From assembly GCF_011801145.1 (NCBI RefSeq), contig NZ_CP046172.1, forward strand, positions 9,920,001 to 9,984,000: a DNA stretch of 64,000 nt, given 5' to 3'. Below the pieces are notes generated by a model, which was not told where the DNA came from, searched no databases, and saw only the letters and a program-made list of their open reading frames with translations. Positions 44,200-53,385 of the stretch are shown here, in pieces (within the stretch, counting starts at the first letter, position 1; every line of letters begins with the position of its first letter). The DNA is from Nocardia arthritidis (lineage in GTDB: Bacteria > Actinomycetota > Actinomycetes > Mycobacteriales > Mycobacteriaceae). The position numbers and the translations under genes were made by a program.

Positions 44200-45528
44200 G
44201 TGTCCAGTTCCAAATTTCCCGCGCTGTCGCGACGCGGATTCATCGGCCTGGCCGGCGCGGCGGCCGCGGGTGCGGTGCTCACCGCATGCGCTGGCAGCGG
44301 CGGTGGTTCCAAACAGGGCGGCGACGCCAACACCATCACCTTCTGGTCCAATCACCCCGGCACCTCCAAGGACCAGGAGACCGAGCTGATCAACCGCTTC
44401 CAGGCCAAGTACCCGGACCTGAAGGTGAAGCTGATCGACGCCGGTAAGAACTACGAGGAGGTGTCGCAGAAGTTCAACGCGGCCCTCTCCGGCGGCGACC
44501 TGCCGGATGTGGTTGTGCTGTCGGATGTCTGGTGGTTCAACTACGCGCTCACCGGCGCCATCGAACCGCTCGACGCGCACTTCGCCGACGCGGGCGTGAA
44601 GCTGGACGACTACGTCGACTCGCTGGCCGCCGACTACCTGTTCAACGGCAAGCATTACGCGCTGCCGTACTCCCGCTCGACCCCGCTGTTCTATTACAAC
44701 AAGGATGTGTGGGCGAAGGCGGGCCTGCCCGACCGCGGCCCGAACAGCTGGCAGGAATTCGACGAGTGGGGCCCGAAGCTCCAGTCCATCGTCGGCTCCG
44801 GCAAATTCGCGCACGGCTGGGGTGACGCCAAGAACTACCTCGCCTGGACCTTCCAGGGCCCGAACTGGACCTTCGGCGGCGCGTACTCCGATCAGTGGAA
44901 GCTGAAGTTCAACGAGCCGGGCACCATCGCCGCGGGCAACTACCTGCGCGACAGCATCAACAACAAGAAGTACGCCGCCATCCGGCCGGATATCGCGACC
45001 GATTTCGGCACCGGCGTCATCGCCTCGACCATCGCGTCCACCGGTGACCTCAAGGGCATCAAGGCCAATGCGACCGGCAAACTGGAATTCGGCACCGCCT
45101 TCCTGCCGCACCCAAGCGGTCCCGGCGTCACCACCGGCGGCGCGGGCCTGGCCATCCCGGCGCGCATCTCCGATCAGCGGAAGAAGAACGCGCTCAAGTT
45201 CATCGAGTTCATCACCAACGCCGAAAGCACGGTCTACTTCTCCCAGGCCACCGGTTATATGCCGGTGCGCAAATCGGCCGCGACCAACCCCGCCGAGGCG
45301 GATTTCCTGGCGAAGAACCCGAATTCGAAGGTCGCGATCGACCAGCTGCCGCTGACCAAATCGCAGGATTACGCGCGCGTCTTCCTGCCGGGCGGCGACC
45401 AGATCATCGGCACCGGGCTCGAGCAGATCGGCCTGCAGAACCAGGATGTCGCGACGGTGTTCGCCGATGTCAGCAACAAGCTGCAGGCGATATACGACCG
45501 GCAGATCGCGCCCAAGCTGCCCAAGTAA
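44200..45528 (+). CDS. ugpB: Substrate-binding lipoprotein UgpB
   Basis: A 442-residue extracytoplasmic solute-binding lipoprotein. The signal has a twin-arginine-like SRRGFIGLAGAA followed by a lipobox LTAC near residue 28, so export may be by Tat and lipidation. Mature sequence begins with a long conserved run, ITFWSNHPGTSKDQE. LPYSRSTPLFYYNKDVWAKA and GWGDAKNYLAWTFQGPNW match mycobacterial UgpB, which binds glycerophosphocholine. GTG start after AGGAG. It delivers substrate to UgpA/UgpE. Substrate preference is inferred from the M. tuberculosis protein. Confidence 0.9.
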   Translation: MSSSKFPALSRRGFIGLAGAAAAGAVLTACAGSGGGSKQGGDANTITFWSNHPGTSKDQETELINRFQAKYPDLKVKLIDAGKNYEEVSQKFNAALSGGDLPDVVVLSDVWWFNYALTGAIEPLDAHFADAGVKLDDYVDSLAADYLFNGKHYALPYSRSTPLFYYNKDVWAKAGLPDRGPNSWQEFDEWGPKLQSIVGSGKFAHGWGDAKNYLAWTFQGPNWTFGGAYSDQWKLKFNEPGTIAAGNYLRDSINNKKYAAIRPDIATDFGTGVIASTIASTGDLKGIKANATGKLEFGTAFLPHPSGPGVTTGGAGLAIPARISDQRKKNALKFIEFITNAESTVYFSQATGYMPVRKSAATNPAEADFLAKNPNSKVAIDQLPLTKSQDYARVFLPGGDQIIGTGLEQIGLQNQDVATVFADVSNKLQAIYDRQIAPKLPK

Positions 45529-45584
45529 TTCACCGCGGGAAAACCGCGCCGGAACAACGGATTTCGATAGGAGACCGGATCAAC

Positions 45585-46664
45585 ATGGCGACAGTGCAAT
45601 TCGAGGGCGTCACGCACCTGTACCCGGGTGCGCCGACCCCCGCCGTCGACAAGCTGGAGCTCGATATCGCCGACGGCGAATTCATCGTCCTCGTCGGCCC
45701 GTCGGGCTGCGGTAAGTCGACCAGCCTGCGCATGCTGGCCGGGCTCGAATCGGTGGAGGACGGGCGGATCCTGATCGGCGGCCGGGACGTCACCGGCCTG
45801 CCGCCGCGCGCCCGCGACGTGGCCATGGTGTTCCAGAGCTATGCGCTCTACCCGAATATGACGGTCGCGGAGAATATGGGCTTCGCGCTGCGCAATGCGG
45901 GAATGAACAAGGCCGACACCATGGTTCGGGTGCAGGAGGCCGCCAAGATGCTGGAGCTCGAGCACCTGCTCGACCGGAAACCGGCCAAGCTGTCCGGCGG
46001 CCAGCGCCAGCGCGTCGCGATGGGGCGGGCCATCGTGCGCCGCCCGCAGGTGTTCTGCATGGACGAGCCGCTGTCCAACCTCGACGCCAAACTGCGGGTG
46101 AGCACCCGCTCGCAGATCGCGGCCCTGCAGAAACGGCTCGGCACCACCACCGTCTACGTCACCCACGATCAGGTGGAGGCGATGACCATGGGCGACCGGG
46201 TCGCGGTGCTGCGCGACGGCAAACTGCAGCAGATCGCCGCGCCGCGCGAACTCTACGACAACCCGGTGAACACCTTCGTCGCCGGATTCATCGGCTCGCC
46301 CGGGATGAACCTGCTGGAGGCGCCGGTCCGGGATAATGCCGCCGAATTGGGCGAGCTGCGAATCCCGTTGCCGCGCACCGCGAAAGCGGGCGACCGGGTG
46401 ATCGTCGGCATCCGGCCGGAGTCTTGGGAGGTCACCGCCGAACCGGACAGCCTCGCGGTGGACGCGGAGCTGCTGGAGGAGCTGGGCGCCGAATCGTTCG
46501 TCTACAGCCATGGCGTCACCGAGGATTGGAGCAGCCGCTCCGGCAAGGTGGTGGCCCGGGTCGACCGGCGATTCCAGGTCGCGCTCGGCGACCGGCTCCG
46601 GTTGCGGCCCAAGATGGACGAGATATTCTTCTTCGACGCCGCCACCGAGGAACGGCTGCGCTGA
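45585..46664 (+). CDS. ugpC: ABC transporter ATPase UgpC
   Basis: A 359-residue ATPase of the MalK/UgpC type. Walker A GPSGCGKST, signature LSGGQRQRVAMGRA, Walker B VFCMDEPLSNLDA and the H-loop VYVTHDQVEAMT are intact. A C-terminal TOBE/OB regulatory domain follows. It energises UgpA/UgpE. The ATG follows AGGAG, 56 bases after ugpB. This completes the transporter; the downstream alginate-lyase-like gene is 44 bases away and is probably in the same transcript. Confidence 0.93.
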   Translation: MATVQFEGVTHLYPGAPTPAVDKLELDIADGEFIVLVGPSGCGKSTSLRMLAGLESVEDGRILIGGRDVTGLPPRARDVAMVFQSYALYPNMTVAENMGFALRNAGMNKADTMVRVQEAAKMLELEHLLDRKPAKLSGGQRQRVAMGRAIVRRPQVFCMDEPLSNLDAKLRVSTRSQIAALQKRLGTTTVYVTHDQVEAMTMGDRVAVLRDGKLQQIAAPRELYDNPVNTFVAGFIGSPGMNLLEAPVRDNAAELGELRIPLPRTAKAGDRVIVGIRPESWEVTAEPDSLAVDAELLEELGAESFVYSHGVTEDWSSRSGKVVARVDRRFQVALGDRLRLRPKMDEIFFFDAATEERLR

Positions 46665-46708
46665 AGGTAAAGTAGCTCCGCCCCAAAGCATTTCGGAGAA
46701 GACACCCG

Positions 46709-47899
46709 ATGAGGTATCGCAACGGCGCCCGTCGGGTCGCCATACTCGTGGCCGTCACCGTCGGCCTGCTGTCCGGTTGCGCCGCACCGCATACGGTTGC
46801 GCGGGCGCACGCCGCTCCCGCGACGTTCGTCCATCCCGGTGTGCTCGTCTCCCGCGAACAGCTGGACCTGGTGAAGGTGCGCCTCGCGGTCGGCCTGCAG
46901 CCGTGGAAATCCGCCTACGACAAGATGATCGGCAGCGAATACGCGTCGGCGAACCATGCCGCCAAGCCGCGGCCGGTGGTGGATTGCGGCCCGTACGACA
47001 ACCCGAACAACGGGTGCAGCGACGAGCGCCGCGATGCCATCGCCGCGTACACCGACGCGCTGGCCTGGTATCTGTCCGGCGATATCCGCTACGCGCACAA
47101 GGCGATCGAGATCATGGACGCCTGGTCGGCGGCGCTCACCGACCACACCGGCAGCAACGCGCCGCTGCAGAGCGGCTGGGCGGCATCGATGTGGACCAGG
47201 ACGGCCGAGATCATCAAGTACGCCTACGGCGACTGGCCGAATGCCGGTCGCTTCGGCGACCTGCTGCGAAATGTGTACCTGCCCAAGGTGATCAACGGCT
47301 CGTCATCCAACGGCAATTGGGAGCTCACCGAATTGGAGGCGGCCATCGGGATCGCCGTCTTCCTGGAGGACCGCCCGGTCTACGACAAGGCGGTCGGCAT
47401 GTATCTGGACCGGGTACCCGCCTACATCTACCTGACCTCCGATGGGCCGCAGCCGAAGATCGCCGGACGCAATAAGCAGCGCACGCCCGAGGAGATCACC
47501 AAGTACTGGTACGGCCAGACGACCTTGGTGGACGGACTGGCCCAGGAGACCTGCCGCGATTTCGCGCACACCGGATACGGGTTGTCCGCCATCGCGCATA
47601 TCGCCGAGACCGGCCGCATCCAGCATCAGGACCTCTACCCGCAGGTCGCCGACCGGTTACGCGCGGCCTTCGAACTGCACGCGAAATACCAACTGGGCGA
47701 ACCGATGCCGGATTGGTTGTGCGGCGGCCACCTGGAGCGTGCGCTCGGGCAGGTCACCGAGGTCGGTTACAACGCGCTGCACAACCGGATGGGTCTGGAT
47801 ATGCCGTATACGGGCAGACTCACCGAGCAGCAGCGACCAACCGGAGCGGATATGTTCTCCCTCTGGGAGACGCTCACCCACGCCGACAATTCGGCGTAG
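46709..47899 (+). CDS. Alginate-lyase-like lipoprotein
   Basis: A 396-residue secreted protein. The N-terminus has a lipobox LLSGC (Cys near 25), so it is likely a lipoprotein. The mature part resembles the alginate-lyase (PL5-like) alpha/alpha barrel: NGNWELTELEAAIGIAVFL, then QETCRDFAHTGYGLSAIAHI, the latter in the place of the catalytic His/Tyr region. Such domains cleave uronic-acid polysaccharides. Whether it acts on alginate or a host/self polymer is unknown. It lies just after ugpC and may be co-transcribed, though the logical link to phosphodiester uptake is unclear. A strong terminator follows. Confidence 0.8.
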   Translation: MRYRNGARRVAILVAVTVGLLSGCAAPHTVARAHAAPATFVHPGVLVSREQLDLVKVRLAVGLQPWKSAYDKMIGSEYASANHAAKPRPVVDCGPYDNPNNGCSDERRDAIAAYTDALAWYLSGDIRYAHKAIEIMDAWSAALTDHTGSNAPLQSGWAASMWTRTAEIIKYAYGDWPNAGRFGDLLRNVYLPKVINGSSSNGNWELTELEAAIGIAVFLEDRPVYDKAVGMYLDRVPAYIYLTSDGPQPKIAGRNKQRTPEEITKYWYGQTTLVDGLAQETCRDFAHTGYGLSAIAHIAETGRIQHQDLYPQVADRLRAAFELHAKYQLGEPMPDWLCGGHLERALGQVTEVGYNALHNRMGLDMPYTGRLTEQQRPTGADMFSLWETLTHADNSA

Positions 47900-47910
47900 T
47901 CCCCGCGAAC

Positions 47911-47938
47911 GCCGGGATCCAGCCGCGTGGATCCCGGC
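47911..47938. terminator. Bidirectional terminator
   Basis: An 11-bp perfect stem GCCGGGATCCA-N6-TGGATCCCGGC between the stop of the alginate-lyase-like gene and the convergent M13 peptidase gene. Confidence 0.65.
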
Positions 47939-47958
47939 CGCATCGGAACGTCAGGCGA

Positions 47959-49977
47959 TCACCAGATCTTCACGCGCGCATCGGGTTCCAGATACAGCGC
48001 ATCGCCGGGTTCGACGCCGAACGCCTCGTAGAAGCTGTCGACGTTGCGGACGACGCCGTTGCAGCGGAACTCCGGCGGCGAATGCGGATCCACCGCGAGC
48101 CGCCGGATGGCCTCCTCCCGGCGCACCTTGGACCGCCACACCTGGGCCCAGCCGTAGAACACGCGCTGCAGGCCGGTGAGTCCGTCGATCTCCGGCGCAT
48201 CCTTGCCGTCGAGCGAAATCTGGTACGCCGCAAGGGCGATCGAGAGCCCGCCGAGATCGCCGATATTCTCGCCGATGGTGAATTCGCCGTTCACCCGGTG
48301 CTCCGCGCCGAGCTCCTTGGGCGCGAACTCGCTGTACTGCTCGATCAAAGCCTTTGTGCGCTTACCGAATTCGGCGCGGTCGGCATCGGTCCACCAGTCG
48401 ACCATATTGCCGTCGCCGTCGTATTTGGCGCCCTGATCGTCGAAACCGTGACCGATCTCGTGGCCGATCACCGCGCCGATACCGCCGTAGTTGGCGGCGT
48501 CGTCGGCGTGCATATCGAAGAACGGCGGCTGCAGAATCGCGGCGGGGAAGACGATTTCGTTCATGCCCGGGTTGTAATAGGCGTTCACCGTCTGCGGGGT
48601 CATGAACCATTCGGCACGGTCGACGGGGCCGCCGAGCTTACCGAGCTGGCGATCGTATTCGGCCGCGACGCCGCTGCGATAATTGCCGACCAGATCGGTG
48701 GGATCGATCGTGACGGCCGAGTAATCGCGCCACTTGTCGGGGTAGCCGATCTTCGGGGTGAACTTGGCGAGTTTGGCCAGCGCGGCCGCCCTGGTGTCCT
48801 GACCCATCCACTCCAGGTCGGTGATATTGCGGCGGTACGCCTCCTGCAGATTCGCGACCAGCTCCTCCATCCTGGCCTTCGCCCGGGGCGGAAAGTGTTC
48901 GGCCACATACAGTTTGCCGACGGCCTCGCCGAGCAGATCCTGCACCAGCCCGACGCCGCGCTTCCAGCGCTCCCGATTCTCCTGCGTGCCGCTGAGGGTG
49001 CGGCCGTAGAAATCGAAGTTCGCCTCGACGATCTCGTCGGTGAGCATCGGCGCACGCATCCGCAAAACCCGGATCGCCGCCCAGGCCTGCCAATCCGCCA
49101 GATCCTCGCTCGCCCACAGCCGGGCGAAGGTGCGCAGATAGTCCGGCTGACGCACGACCACCTCGGCGAGCAGCTCCGGGCCGGGCCGGTCGACGCCCGC
49201 GGCCAGCGCCGAAGCCCATGCGGCCCAGTCGAATTCCGGATTTTCCTCGGCCAGGGCGGCGAAGGTGGTGAGGTTGTAACTCAATTCGGCGTCGCGGCGG
49301 CGCACCACATCCCAGTGGCCCTCGGCCAGTTTGGTTTCGAGTTCGAAGATCCGCTGTGCGGCGGCGTCCGGATCGGCGGGCAGCAGTTCGGCGATGCCCG
49401 GATATCCGGCGGCCAGCCGGAACATCCCGGACACGAAATCGAGGTACTTCGCCCGGATCTCGGCGTACTCGTCCTTGCGGTAGTAGGACTCGTCCGGCAG
49501 TCCGAGCCCGGACTGAGACAGGTTCACCAGGTAGCGGCTGGAGTCCTTGTCGTCGGTGTCGACGAATGCGCTCACCGCGCCGCCGACACCGGTGCGCTGC
49601 AGCCTGCCGAGCAGTTCGGCGAAGGCCGACCGATCCGAAACCTCCTTGATCGCGGCCAGTTCCGCGGCGATCGGTTCGAGTCCGGCGGCGGCCACCGCGG
49701 CGGTATCCATGAAGCTGGCGTACAGGTCGCCGATTTTGCGGGCATCCGAACCCGGCTCGGCGTCCGCGGCAGCGGCGTCCTGGATGATCTTCTGGACATC
49801 CAGCTCGGCCTGGTCGTAAAGCGTGCGGAAGGCGCCGTCGACCGCGCGGTCCGCCGGAATCTCGTGTGTGTCCAGCCATTTACCGTTGACGTGCGCGAAC
49901 AGGTCGTCCTGCACGCGCACGCGCTCGTCGATGTGGGACAGGTCGATACCGGAGGCGCCGGTCAGCTCGGAAGTCAC
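47959..49977 (-). CDS. M13-family zinc metallopeptidase (Zmp1-like)
   Basis: A 672-residue neprilysin-family metallopeptidase. The zinc site HEIGHGFDDQGAKYDG (HExxH near 505) with GENIGDLGG near 570 supplies the third ligand; MNEIVFPAAILQPPFF and NAYYNP are family signatures. It is close to mycobacterial Zmp1 (Rv0198c), a secreted-like protease with host-directed roles although no classical signal is visible here either. The start is GTG. It ends VKIW as is usual for this family. It is convergent with the alginate-lyase-like gene. The substrate is unknown. Confidence 0.92.
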   Translation of the reverse strand: MTSELTGASGIDLSHIDERVRVQDDLFAHVNGKWLDTHEIPADRAVDGAFRTLYDQAELDVQKIIQDAAAADAEPGSDARKIGDLYASFMDTAAVAAAGLEPIAAELAAIKEVSDRSAFAELLGRLQRTGVGGAVSAFVDTDDKDSSRYLVNLSQSGLGLPDESYYRKDEYAEIRAKYLDFVSGMFRLAAGYPGIAELLPADPDAAAQRIFELETKLAEGHWDVVRRRDAELSYNLTTFAALAEENPEFDWAAWASALAAGVDRPGPELLAEVVVRQPDYLRTFARLWASEDLADWQAWAAIRVLRMRAPMLTDEIVEANFDFYGRTLSGTQENRERWKRGVGLVQDLLGEAVGKLYVAEHFPPRAKARMEELVANLQEAYRRNITDLEWMGQDTRAAALAKLAKFTPKIGYPDKWRDYSAVTIDPTDLVGNYRSGVAAEYDRQLGKLGGPVDRAEWFMTPQTVNAYYNPGMNEIVFPAAILQPPFFDMHADDAANYGGIGAVIGHEIGHGFDDQGAKYDGDGNMVDWWTDADRAEFGKRTKALIEQYSEFAPKELGAEHRVNGEFTIGENIGDLGGLSIALAAYQISLDGKDAPEIDGLTGLQRVFYGWAQVWRSKVRREEAIRRLAVDPHSPPEFRCNGVVRNVDSFYEAFGVEPGDALYLEPDARVKIW

Positions 49978-50098
49978 GCAGTCCAGTATGCCGATGCGAG
50001 GCTGGCCTGCGTGTTCTCCATCGGCGAACGGTCAGGCGTACCTCCGCATTCGCTCCGGCCATGCGCGGGTCTGCGGACGACTTCGTCGACAGCGCCGA

Positions 50099-50482
50099 TC
50101 AGGCCGGCAGCATGATCCGATCGAATTCACCGTCGCGCACACCGGCGAGGAAGGCATTCCACTCGGCGGGCGTATAGGTGAGCACCGTGGCGCCGTGCCG
50201 CAGTGCGGTGCCGCCGTCGGCGGTATCACCCGCGAACAGCGACAGACCGAACGGTGCGGTTCCGGCCTTCAGATGGGTCAGGAACGAGGTCCATTCGCTG
50301 ATGTTTACGGTGATGACGGGCTCTTCGGCGGTGCGGTTGGCCGGGTTGCGGCGGTATTTGCTGTCGCGGATGAGCACCGCATCACCATCGAATCGCACCT
50401 CGACGCATTGGTTGCCATTGTTGGATCGGGATGAGGTGAACCAGCCGGTGGAAGCCGGCCATGGGCGGGCGGTGGTGGCCAT
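50099..50482 (-). CDS. DUF397 protein, two repeats
   Basis: A 127-residue protein of the actinobacterial DUF397 family. The first copy has FTSSRSNNGNQCVEV followed by VLIRDSKYRR and SEWTSFL; a second partial copy is seen as VLTYTPAEWNAFLAGVRDGEFD. Such proteins are linked to XRE regulators of the Scr1/WhiJ type and are thought to modulate them. Here the XRE gene ends nine bases upstream, so the two are co-transcribed. Most DUF397 proteins have one copy; the doubled form is less common. Confidence 0.85.
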   Translation of the reverse strand: MATTARPWPASTGWFTSSRSNNGNQCVEVRFDGDAVLIRDSKYRRNPANRTAEEPVITVNISEWTSFLTHLKAGTAPFGLSLFAGDTADGGTALRHGATVLTYTPAEWNAFLAGVRDGEFDRIMLPA

Positions 50483-50491
50483 GGTGAAATT

Positions 50492-51343
50492 TTACATGTG
50501 AGTGTTTCGCCTGATCAGAGCCAATGATTCGGTACGTGTCAACGATTGGCCCAACGCGCGCAGATAGGCGAATCCGAGATCGCGCACCTGATCCGGATCG
50601 TCGACCGAACCGCCGAATACCGCACTCTCCGCCCAGCCGAAGGTCGGCAGTTGCTCGCCCGCGAAATCGATCAGGTGAAAGCTGGAACCGCCGAGTATCG
50701 CGCCCTCGGGCGCGCTGAACGGAATGACCCTTATGTCGATGGTCTCGAATTCCTCGAGCAGATCGGCCAGGTATTCCAGCTGACCGCGCAGCACCTCGGG
50801 TCCGCCGGTCTGCTGCAGCAGCGTCGCCTCGCCGATCACCGCGGTCAACTCCACCGGGTCGGGGCCGCGCAACCGCTCCTGGCGGCGCATCCGAATGGCG
50901 ACAAGCTGTTCCACCTGCACCGGCCGGATCATCACATCGGCACTGATCAGCGCCCGCGCGTAGGCCTCGGTCTGCAACAGGCCCGGTACGACGAGGCTGT
51001 CGTAACTGCGAATGCTCTGCGCGCCGTACTCCATTCCGTACAGCCGCTGCAGATCCGGGCCGATGAGCGCCGCCGATTTGGCCCACCAGCAGCGCTGCTT
51101 GCTGGCCTCCAGCAGGGCGAGCAGTTCCGCGGACTCCTCGGCATCCACCTCGAGCAGTTCCAGCACGGGACCGATCGTGTTGCCGGTCAACACCCGGCGT
51201 CCGTTCTCCACATGCGACCAGTTGGCCGGGGTGAAGCCGACGCGTTTGGCGAAGGTGGCCGAATCGAATCCGCGCTGCTCGCGCAGCTCCCGCAGCCGAA
51301 GCACCAGCTCCCAGCGCGCGACGGTCGGCGAGACGGGTGCCAT
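50492..51343 (-). CDS. XRE transcriptional regulator with DUF5753 (Scr1 family)
   Basis: A 283-residue regulator. The N-terminal helix-turn-helix (about residues 10-70) contains LRLRELREQRGFDSATFAKR; the DUF5753 domain begins near 100 with the typical SYDSLVVPGLLQTEAYARAL. Scr1/WhiJ-type regulators pair with DUF397 partners in development, stress or toxin-like contexts. The downstream DUF397 gene fits. It diverges from the unknown protein at 51516, whose promoter it may control. Start ATG is near 51343. Confidence 0.88.
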   Translation of the reverse strand: MAPVSPTVARWELVLRLRELREQRGFDSATFAKRVGFTPANWSHVENGRRVLTGNTIGPVLELLEVDAEESAELLALLEASKQRCWWAKSAALIGPDLQRLYGMEYGAQSIRSYDSLVVPGLLQTEAYARALISADVMIRPVQVEQLVAIRMRRQERLRGPDPVELTAVIGEATLLQQTGGPEVLRGQLEYLADLLEEFETIDIRVIPFSAPEGAILGGSSFHLIDFAGEQLPTFGWAESAVFGGSVDDPDQVRDLGFAYLRALGQSLTRTESLALIRRNTHM

Positions 51344-51515
51344 GCACGGATGCTACGCCCGCGACCTGGTGCGACGGTGCGGCCACCGTCCGAAACGACA
51401 CGACGTCAGCACCGGGCCGTGACTATTGTCAACCCAGTTGTGCCGGACTAGGGTCGGTTCCACGGTCGGTCACCCACTCCCCGCGCGATCCACCCGGCAT
51501 TAGGCGAGGTTCGGC

Positions 51516-52034
51516 ATGACAGGTAGTGAGACGGTTCCCGGGGGCTACGCGGCAGCCCAGGATTACACGGCCGTCCAGGACGCGATCGCGCGCTGTCGCG
51601 GCTACCGCAAGGATCACGGGCTTTACGGCGTCGTCGATCCGGCGCTCGGGCGAATCATGTTGGAAATAGGGGCGATCGGCGCCGTCGTCATGCCCGCGCC
51701 GCTCGGTGCGCGGGTCCGCGACCGGCTCACCGCCGTCGGCCCGGTGATCGCGCATCCGCGCTCCAACCGGTGGACCTTCCTGACCGGGCCTACGGATAAC
51801 TCCTACCTGGATATGAACCTCTTCGCCGATCTGTTCCGGGTGTGCGCCTCGGTGGCGCTGCCCGGCACCAGGATCGTGCTGCCGTCACCGACCGACGAGC
51901 GGGGCGGCTACCGCACCTGGATCGCGTTGCCCGACGGCGACTATCGGCCCGCGCTGGCCGAGGTCGTCGCCGTCACCAGGGCGTGCGCCGGGGGCTGGCG
52001 CGAGGTCACGGGGTCGGCTGTGGAGTCAGTGTGA
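51516..52034 (+). CDS. Unknown protein, primase/polymerase-like
   Basis: A 172-residue protein not confidently assigned. Its central part (GAVVMPAPLGARVRDRL, then GPVIAHPRSNRWTFLTGP) resembles a segment seen in actinobacterial proteins annotated as bifunctional DNA primase/polymerase N-terminal-like, often near Scr1-type regulators. No metal-binding acid triad can be verified and the length is short. It is divergent from the XRE gene. Its 3' end overlaps the convergent DUF4190 gene by 29 bases. The ATG has GAGGT at six bases. Confidence 0.6.
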   Translation: MTGSETVPGGYAAAQDYTAVQDAIARCRGYRKDHGLYGVVDPALGRIMLEIGAIGAVVMPAPLGARVRDRLTAVGPVIAHPRSNRWTFLTGPTDNSYLDMNLFADLFRVCASVALPGTRIVLPSPTDERGGYRTWIALPDGDYRPALAEVVAVTRACAGGWREVTGSAVESV

Positions 52035-52484
52035 CGCTGAACTTGTTCTCCAGCGTCCCCTTCCAGTCCTGGTTGCACTTGTCGATCTTCGCCTGATCGC
52101 CGTTCGCCTTGTTGACGCAGTCGTAGAAGTCCTTCACGCCAGTATTGACCGCGAAGATCGTGGCTCCGATCGCGATGATCAGGCCGATGACGCCGAGAAT
52201 GATGCCCGCGATGGCCATACCCTTGCCGCCGCCGTTCTTGCGCGCCAGCGCGATCACGCCGAAGATCACGGCGAGCAGGCCGAACAGATAGGCGCCGAAA
52301 CACGTCACCAGCGCGACGATGCCGAGCACCAGCGCGGCGATCGCCAGGCCCTTGCTCTTGGGCGATTCCTGCCAATAGGGGCCTTGACCAGGGCCGGGGT
52401 ATTGCGTCGGCGGATATTGCCCCGGCGGGGCTGATGTTGACCAGGATCCTGGGGGTACTGATCAGGCGGCGGATACTGCGACAT
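52006..52484 (-). pseudogene. DUF4190 membrane protein, broken by a one-base frameshift
   Basis: From ATG 52484, preceded by GAGAGG, the frame encodes MSQYPPPDQYPQ and then leaves frame. The downstream frame encodes APPGQYPPTQYPGPGQG, then WQESPKSKGLAIAALVLGIV and the DUF4190 helices. Adding one C to the run of five C (minus strand; about 52451-52455) joins both parts into about 159 residues: a Pro/Tyr/Gln-rich cytoplasmic tail, two or three membrane helices and a short extracytoplasmic domain with two Cys. It could be a real mutation, phase variation or sequencing error. Its downstream end overlaps the convergent unknown gene. Confidence 0.75.
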
Positions 52485-52572
52485 GTATTCCTCTCGATCG
52501 ATACCACAACGTCGGGGACGGCAGGGGGTACTGATCGCGCCTGCTACACAGGAATGTTAATAGGACAAATCG

Positions 52573-53340
52573 TCACTGGGCGCCCAACCGGGCATGCATC
52601 TCCCAAACCAGGATTTCCGACGGCCGCCGCGCCGTGACGCGCTGCCCGCCCGAGCGGGTCAACCGCACCGCATCGCCCTCGTAGAGGGTGCCGACGCCCT
52701 CCATATCCACCTCGCCGCGCGCGACGAACAGGTGCAGGTACGGCGCGTCGGGCAGTTCGACGGCGCCCTCCGGCATCCGGGCAACGTGGAACGCCGAATG
52801 GCTGCTGTTGATCGCGATGGCGGTTCGGTCGCGGTAGCGGGGCAGGCCGGAGGCCACCGTCACCAGACGGCCGCCCGCCAGCTCGTCATCGATCTCCAGC
52901 TGCTCGTAGCCCGGTGTCAGGGCCGGTTCGTCCGGGACGATCCACATCTGCACGAAATGCACCGGTACGTCGTGTTCGGCGGCATTGGACAGCCGCCACG
53001 AATCGTTCTTCTCCGAGTGCAGGATTCCGGTGCCCGCGCTCATCCGCTGGGCCAGCCCCGGATAGATGACACCGCTGTGCCCGAGCGAATCCTGGTGCAC
53101 CAGCGAGCCATCCAGCACCCAGGTGACGATCTCCATATCCCGGTGCGGATGCGTTTCGAAGCCCTGTCCCGGTGTGACGATGTCCTCGTTATTCACCAGC
53201 AACAGGCCGTGGTGGGTGTTTTCGGGGTCGTAGTGCTCGCCGAAGGAGAAGGAGTGTTTCGAATCGAGCCAGGAGACGCGCGTTTTCATGCGATCGCCCC
53301 CACGATGTACATCGATGTGTGGTGTCGTGAGTGTGGACAT
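52573..53340 (-). CDS. Pirin-family protein
   Basis: A 255-residue bicupin. The metal site and core appear as FETHPHRDMEIVTWVLDGSL and the family-specific GTGILHSEKN; VHFVQMWIVPDEPALTPGYE follows. Bacterial pirins act as quercetin dioxygenases or redox-linked regulators. ATG 53340 is chosen because AGGAGG lies seven bases upstream; ATG 53289 and an upstream GTG are alternatives. The gene diverges from the Nudix gene at 53613 and has a palindrome in its promoter. Confidence 0.88.
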   Translation of the reverse strand: MSTLTTPHIDVHRGGDRMKTRVSWLDSKHSFSFGEHYDPENTHHGLLLVNNEDIVTPGQGFETHPHRDMEIVTWVLDGSLVHQDSLGHSGVIYPGLAQRMSAGTGILHSEKNDSWRLSNAAEHDVPVHFVQMWIVPDEPALTPGYEQLEIDDELAGGRLVTVASGLPRYRDRTAIAINSSHSAFHVARMPEGAVELPDAPYLHLFVARGEVDMEGVGTLYEGDAVRLTRSGGQRVTARRPSEILVWEMHARLGAQ

Positions 53341-53385
53341 CGGGGTCCTCCTCTCGGGACCGTGCACCGATCGCCTTTCAGGGTA

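Noticed and set aside
45369..46691. Long minus-strand frame antisense to ugpC
   Set aside because: The plus strand has all ATPase motifs; the antisense frame arises from GC-rich codon bias.
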